NCBI RefSeq assembly: GCF_000471905.2 | Contig: NW_006499810.1 | Location: 3,915,589-3,979,588 of the forward strand | Direction: 5' to 3' | DNA from: Amborella trichopoda | Taxonomy: Eukaryota; Streptophyta; Magnoliopsida; Amborellales; Amborellaceae | Length of the DNA stretch: 64,000 nucleotides | Shown here: one piece after another, positions 61,470 through 64,000 of the stretch | Position numbering within the stretch: position 1 is the first letter of the stretch | Layout: each line of letters opens with the position of its first letter | The notes under the pieces: generated by a model | Told to the model about the DNA's origin: nothing | Seen by the model: only the letters and a program-made list of their open reading frames with translations | Database searches by the model: none | Made by a program: the position numbers and the translations under genes

Positions 61470-61870
61470 GCAAAATGTCATCGAGAAGGCAGTCATTTGA
61501 TGACAGACCTGTGGATAAGGGAAACGTTGCCTGGGAGGAAAAACTTCTCTGTGACGAGCTCGCAAATAGGGAAGACATCGCTAGGGAGGCGAAACATTTC
61601 TGATGGTCTAGTGGATAGACATGTCAACATCTGGGGATGCGAGATGTTTCTACGACGAGCCTGCTGTCCGGAGTGGCTTATAAGGGGTACGGTAGGTGGA
61701 GACTTTGATGGAATTGTAGGCATATGTGGCGTCGTCAGAAAGGCGAATCGATGGGAGATTTGACTTGCGATCAAACGAGGCGTTATCAGGGAGGTGAAGC
61801 GGCGGGAGAATGACTCGTGATCAGTCGAAACATCGTCAGGGAGGCTAAGTGACGAGACAGAGCATCACCA
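61470..61870 (+). repeat. About 50-bp tandem repeats upstream of antisense unit 1 in D
   Basis: Degenerate units share ATCG(C/T)(C/T)AGGGAGGCGAA-type cores, such as ACATCGCTAGGGAGGCGAA and ACATCGTCAGGGAGGCTAAG. The last unit ends about 50 bp from the TATA box. It is homologous to the 50-bp array of E. Confidence 0.7.
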
Positions 61871-61914
61871 AGTTGGCGCCATGTTTTCGTTGCCAATTCG
61901 TGGATGAAGTGGCC

Positions 61915-61921
61915 TATAAAA
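61915..61921 (+). promoter_or_regulatory. TATA box of antisense unit 1 in D
   Basis: TATAAAA in GGCCTATAAAAGTAGGG, 125 bp upstream of the start codon at 62,040. E keeps the box with 121 bp spacing. Confidence 0.68.
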
Positions 61922-62039
61922 GTAGGGCTAGAGGGAGAGTGGGGCATTTTTTGGCTTGGAATGCCTATTTCTTCGGCCTTCTTCCTTTTGTAGAGAGAGA
62001 AAGAGAGTTTTCTCTCTTAGAGCATTCCTCTATGTTTCC

Positions 62040-62408
62040 ATGGCCTTAGCTACCACTGGCATTAGAGTTTTGAAAGGTTCTAGCGATGATCATGTGATTG
62101 CTGGTGAGCTTGTGCCTCCTGACTTGCATGGAGTTCTAAAAACAGAGTCTAAGGCTGTGCACAGGATTTTGAAGGTCATCTGGCCTAAACCCAATCTCGT
62201 TCATCAAAACATGATGACAGATTGTGAAGGTTTTTGCTGGCTCGTCATCTTCTTCATGATGGTTAACCAAATGAGTGATTTGGTCAACTTCAATGTTCAA
62301 TGCTTGGGTGAACTATCAATATGTCGAGCAGGACATTTTCTGCTCGAATTTTTGCTCGTTGCTGCTCCCTTAACCACCATCTGGTTCTTTGCCTTCACTC
62401 GACAGTGA
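62040..62408 (+). CDS. Antisense unit 1 ORF of D: unrecognised 122-residue protein
   Basis: The frame is open from ATG (62,040) to TGA, 122 codons, on the strand opposite to element D. The frame is also open upstream to 61,956, but I place the start at MALATTG because the E start aligns there and the distance to the TATA box fits. Residues 1-30 are variable. Residues 37-60 (SKAVHRILKVIWPKPNLVHQ) and 83-88 (NFNVQC) are shared with E. Hydrophobic segments lie at about 66-76 and 99-118 (LLVAAPLTTIWFF), so membrane association is possible. No catalytic motif or known domain is seen. Tat elements are known to host antisense ORFs between pol and the 3' LTR, but I cannot match this one to a described group. 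Confidence 0.6.
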   Translation: MALATTGIRVLKGSSDDHVIAGELVPPDLHGVLKTESKAVHRILKVIWPKPNLVHQNMMTDCEGFCWLVIFFMMVNQMSDLVNFNVQCLGELSICRAGHFLLEFLLVAAPLTTIWFFAFTRQ

Positions 62409-62559
62409 AAGAAGAATGGGGTCCTTTTCATTCTTTTCAAGCTCCCTTTGAAGAGAATGATCCTACCTCTTAGAAGATACTACCGTTTAGAAGGCGGCGG
62501 TGCATTTGGAGGCTGTATCTCTGGACGGGAGACTTATTTCAGAATGGATCTATCTTTGT

Positions 62560-62620
62560 TGTAGCTACAGATTATTGTAACCATAGTTTTGTAATCCTTT
62601 TTATTCATGAAAAAACATCT
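62560..62620 (+). terminator. Poly(A)-region-like end of antisense unit 1 in D
   Basis: GATTATTGTAACCATAGTTT followed by TTTGTAATCC and TTTATTCATGAAAAAA looks like a plant 3' UTR end. It lies about 150 bp after the stop and matches E. Confidence 0.42.
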
Positions 62621-63179
62621 TCCTCTAGTTTGAATCCTCCTTGATCTGTGGCTTGTGTCTCTTCTTTGGCTTGTGTCTCTTCTTTTTTTATGGTTTGCTT
62701 GCCCTTTTTTTTTTTTCCTGTGTTCAGTTCTTATCCCTCTTGATGGTGGGGATAAGAAAAGGGCTAGGAGACTTATTTTGCCCCGGGGGCATGCTAACTA
62801 TCTGTCTTTGAATGGATCGAATGCCCTCTCAAGTTTTCATTCGAGCCTTTAGGGTGTGCGCCATTTTTGGTTTTTATAAGGACCTCATTTTTTTTTTCTT
62901 TTTTTTTTTGGGACTTGACCGTTGAGGTTCCCATATGTGTGGATAGCCCAAGGAACACAACTCGCTTGTTTACCCATTGTGGTGGTGCACAATGTGTGCT
63001 AAGCCCTTGGGTAGGCCAAAGGTTCGTGTGGGTCTTCGGGTAGGTGCGTACCTGAGATTGGTGGCAGAGAAGAGAGTTTTCTGATGATGTTGTGTTTACG
63101 CACAAGAGTTAGAGCCGCATAGCCTTTGCGCTGAGTGACGGGATCGCAAAGTGTTTGTGTTTAGCTATGTCGTGACCGC

Positions 63180-63300
63180 CCGTCGTTTCGCTTGCATGTT
63201 GCTTGTGCTTCCACTCGATGGAGTTGCACAACGTTTCGCTCATGTGTCGTTTGTGCTTCCACGTGATTGGGCCATGTGTCATTTCATTGTCATGCGCGAT
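63180..63300 (+). repeat. About 50-bp repeats upstream of antisense unit 2 in D
   Basis: Units start at about 63,182, 63,231 and 63,277 with CGTTTCGCTTGCATGT-like cores and TTGTGCTTCCAC in between. The array ends about 20-40 bp from the TATA box. Confidence 0.65.
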
Positions 63301-63317
63301 ATGCTACCCTTCCTCAG

Positions 63318-63324
63318 TATAAAA
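63318..63324 (+). promoter_or_regulatory. TATA box of antisense unit 2 in D
   Basis: TATAAAA in CTCAGTATAAAAACGTG, 144 bp upstream of the start codon at 63,462. The downstream text TTTTACCCTAAGTTTTTACC is also kept in E. Confidence 0.62.
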
Positions 63325-63461
63325 ACGTGGGTAGAGGTACCTTTTCCTCATTTTTACCCTAAGTTTTTACCCATGGTAAAAATCCCTAATTCTTTTCTTC
63401 GCGCCCCTTTTCACCACTGTCCTCGAGCGAGATTTCTCACCATTGAGTGATATTGACAACA

Positions 63462-63492
63462 ATGGTGAGTAAAAGCGTCGCCCCTCCTCAAG
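63462..63492 (+). CDS. Antisense unit 2 of D: short first-exon-like stretch
   Basis: ATG GTG begins about ten codons (MVSKSVAPPQ) ending CCTCAAG, directly followed by GTAGGG. E has MANMSPAPPQ with the same CAAG|GT boundary. The shared APPQ end and donor suggest a spliced antisense transcript whose next exon is beyond the window. The product is unknown. Confidence 0.45.
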
Positions 63493-64000
63493 GTAGGGTG
63501 TTTTTTTTTTTTACTTTTTCTTTTGTTTTTTTGATTTGGTCTTTATTTTTGCGAGATCATGCTTGTATTTGCATGTTGTGGGTCTTCCAGCCAAGCCTTG
63601 GCTCGATTCAGCAAGATTAGTCGTGAGCAAATCTAGCTTTTGGTCTGGAATGCCTACACATGGCATCTTGCGTGCTCTTGATTTTGGTGTTTGCGCATTG
63701 AGCCGGGCTCATTCTTTGCGTGTGGTCTGCTCTACCCTTGCACATTCTATCACGCACTTGTTCTTGCACTTATTCGGGTTTAAGCGTACATGAGCCTGAG
63801 TCAGGGTATTATTGCAGTTTGTGCATCTTGGCCTATGCGGATTTTCCCCTGGGTATGCTTGCCTTTTACGCAGACATGCACCTGCTCTTGTATATGCCTC
63901 GATGAGGCATTGCTTGAACTTGTGTTTTAGAGTCGCACACATGCGCACAGTGGATGCACTGACTACGCGGACATGCATCCTGAGTGCTTCTTGAGCTCTT
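63493..64000 (+). other. Putative intron or leader of antisense unit 2 in D
   Basis: A T-rich start is followed by text aligning with E 5,240-5,740 (for example GTGTTTGCGCATTGAGCCGG). Short open frames on both strands have no consistent coding signal. The window ends before a likely acceptor. Confidence 0.4.

Larger units (their letters stand above)
60958..64000 (-). mobile_element. Element D, internal 3' module (runs off the window)
   Basis: This aligns in reverse complement with about 5,200-8,070 of E over its whole length, so D and E are sister copies in opposite orientation. Gag-pol of D would lie to the right of the window. The plus strand carries two antisense transcription-unit-like structures. 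Confidence 0.82.

Overview
This is plant nuclear DNA made almost entirely of nested LTR retrotransposons. No intact host gene, rRNA or tRNA could be supported. The coding pieces that can be recognised have the features of the Tat/Ogre branch of Ty3/gypsy: gag with a short zinc-knuckle-like motif, a YVDD reverse transcriptase, and two RNase H domains in a row. That points to a seed plant, most likely an angiosperm; I cannot place it more finely. By eye, paired LTRs differ at roughly 15-20% of sites, so the insertions look old (several million years on a rice-like clock, more on a slower one).

Layout. 1-4,400: AT-rich, low-copy-looking flank with an (AAT)n tract, two short tandem duplications and a clean 428-bp hAT-type MITE. 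~4,500-11,715: element E (+), the 3' half of a Tat-like element with its 3' LTR. ~11,716-18,344: element F (-), a different Tat-like element with gag and protease but no visible RT. From 18,345 to the window end lies element D (-), a relative of E in the opposite orientation. D is split by three younger insertions: A (+, 18,682-37,919), B (-, 38,698-53,200) and C (+, 53,709-60,957). Each is flanked by a 5-bp target duplication (4/5, 4/5 and 5/5 matches), and removing them restores continuous alignment between D and E. D is therefore seen at 18,345-18,681, 37,920-38,697, 53,201-53,708 and 60,958-64,000.

A, B and C are one family: 3-4 kb LTRs starting TGTT(T/G)GAAG, a GGTGGGG-type polypurine tract, and a long non-coding 3' module built of stacked short tandem repeats (35-bp, 25-bp, about 50-bp and about 100-bp units). 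A and B keep broken gag-pol; C keeps only ends and repeat module. In A, a polypyrimidine tract of about 1 kb has grown inside both LTRs.

The most interesting signal is in D and E. Between pol and the 3' LTR, both copies carry two transcription-unit-like structures antisense to the element. Each has a TATAAAA box, a start codon 120-145 bp downstream, and an array of about 50-bp tandem repeats directly upstream of the TATA. Unit 1 encodes an unrecognised protein of about 122 residues, open from start to stop in D. Unit 2 starts with a very short exon-like stretch ending in CAAG|GT. The two copies have diverged a good deal elsewhere but keep these landmarks in order.
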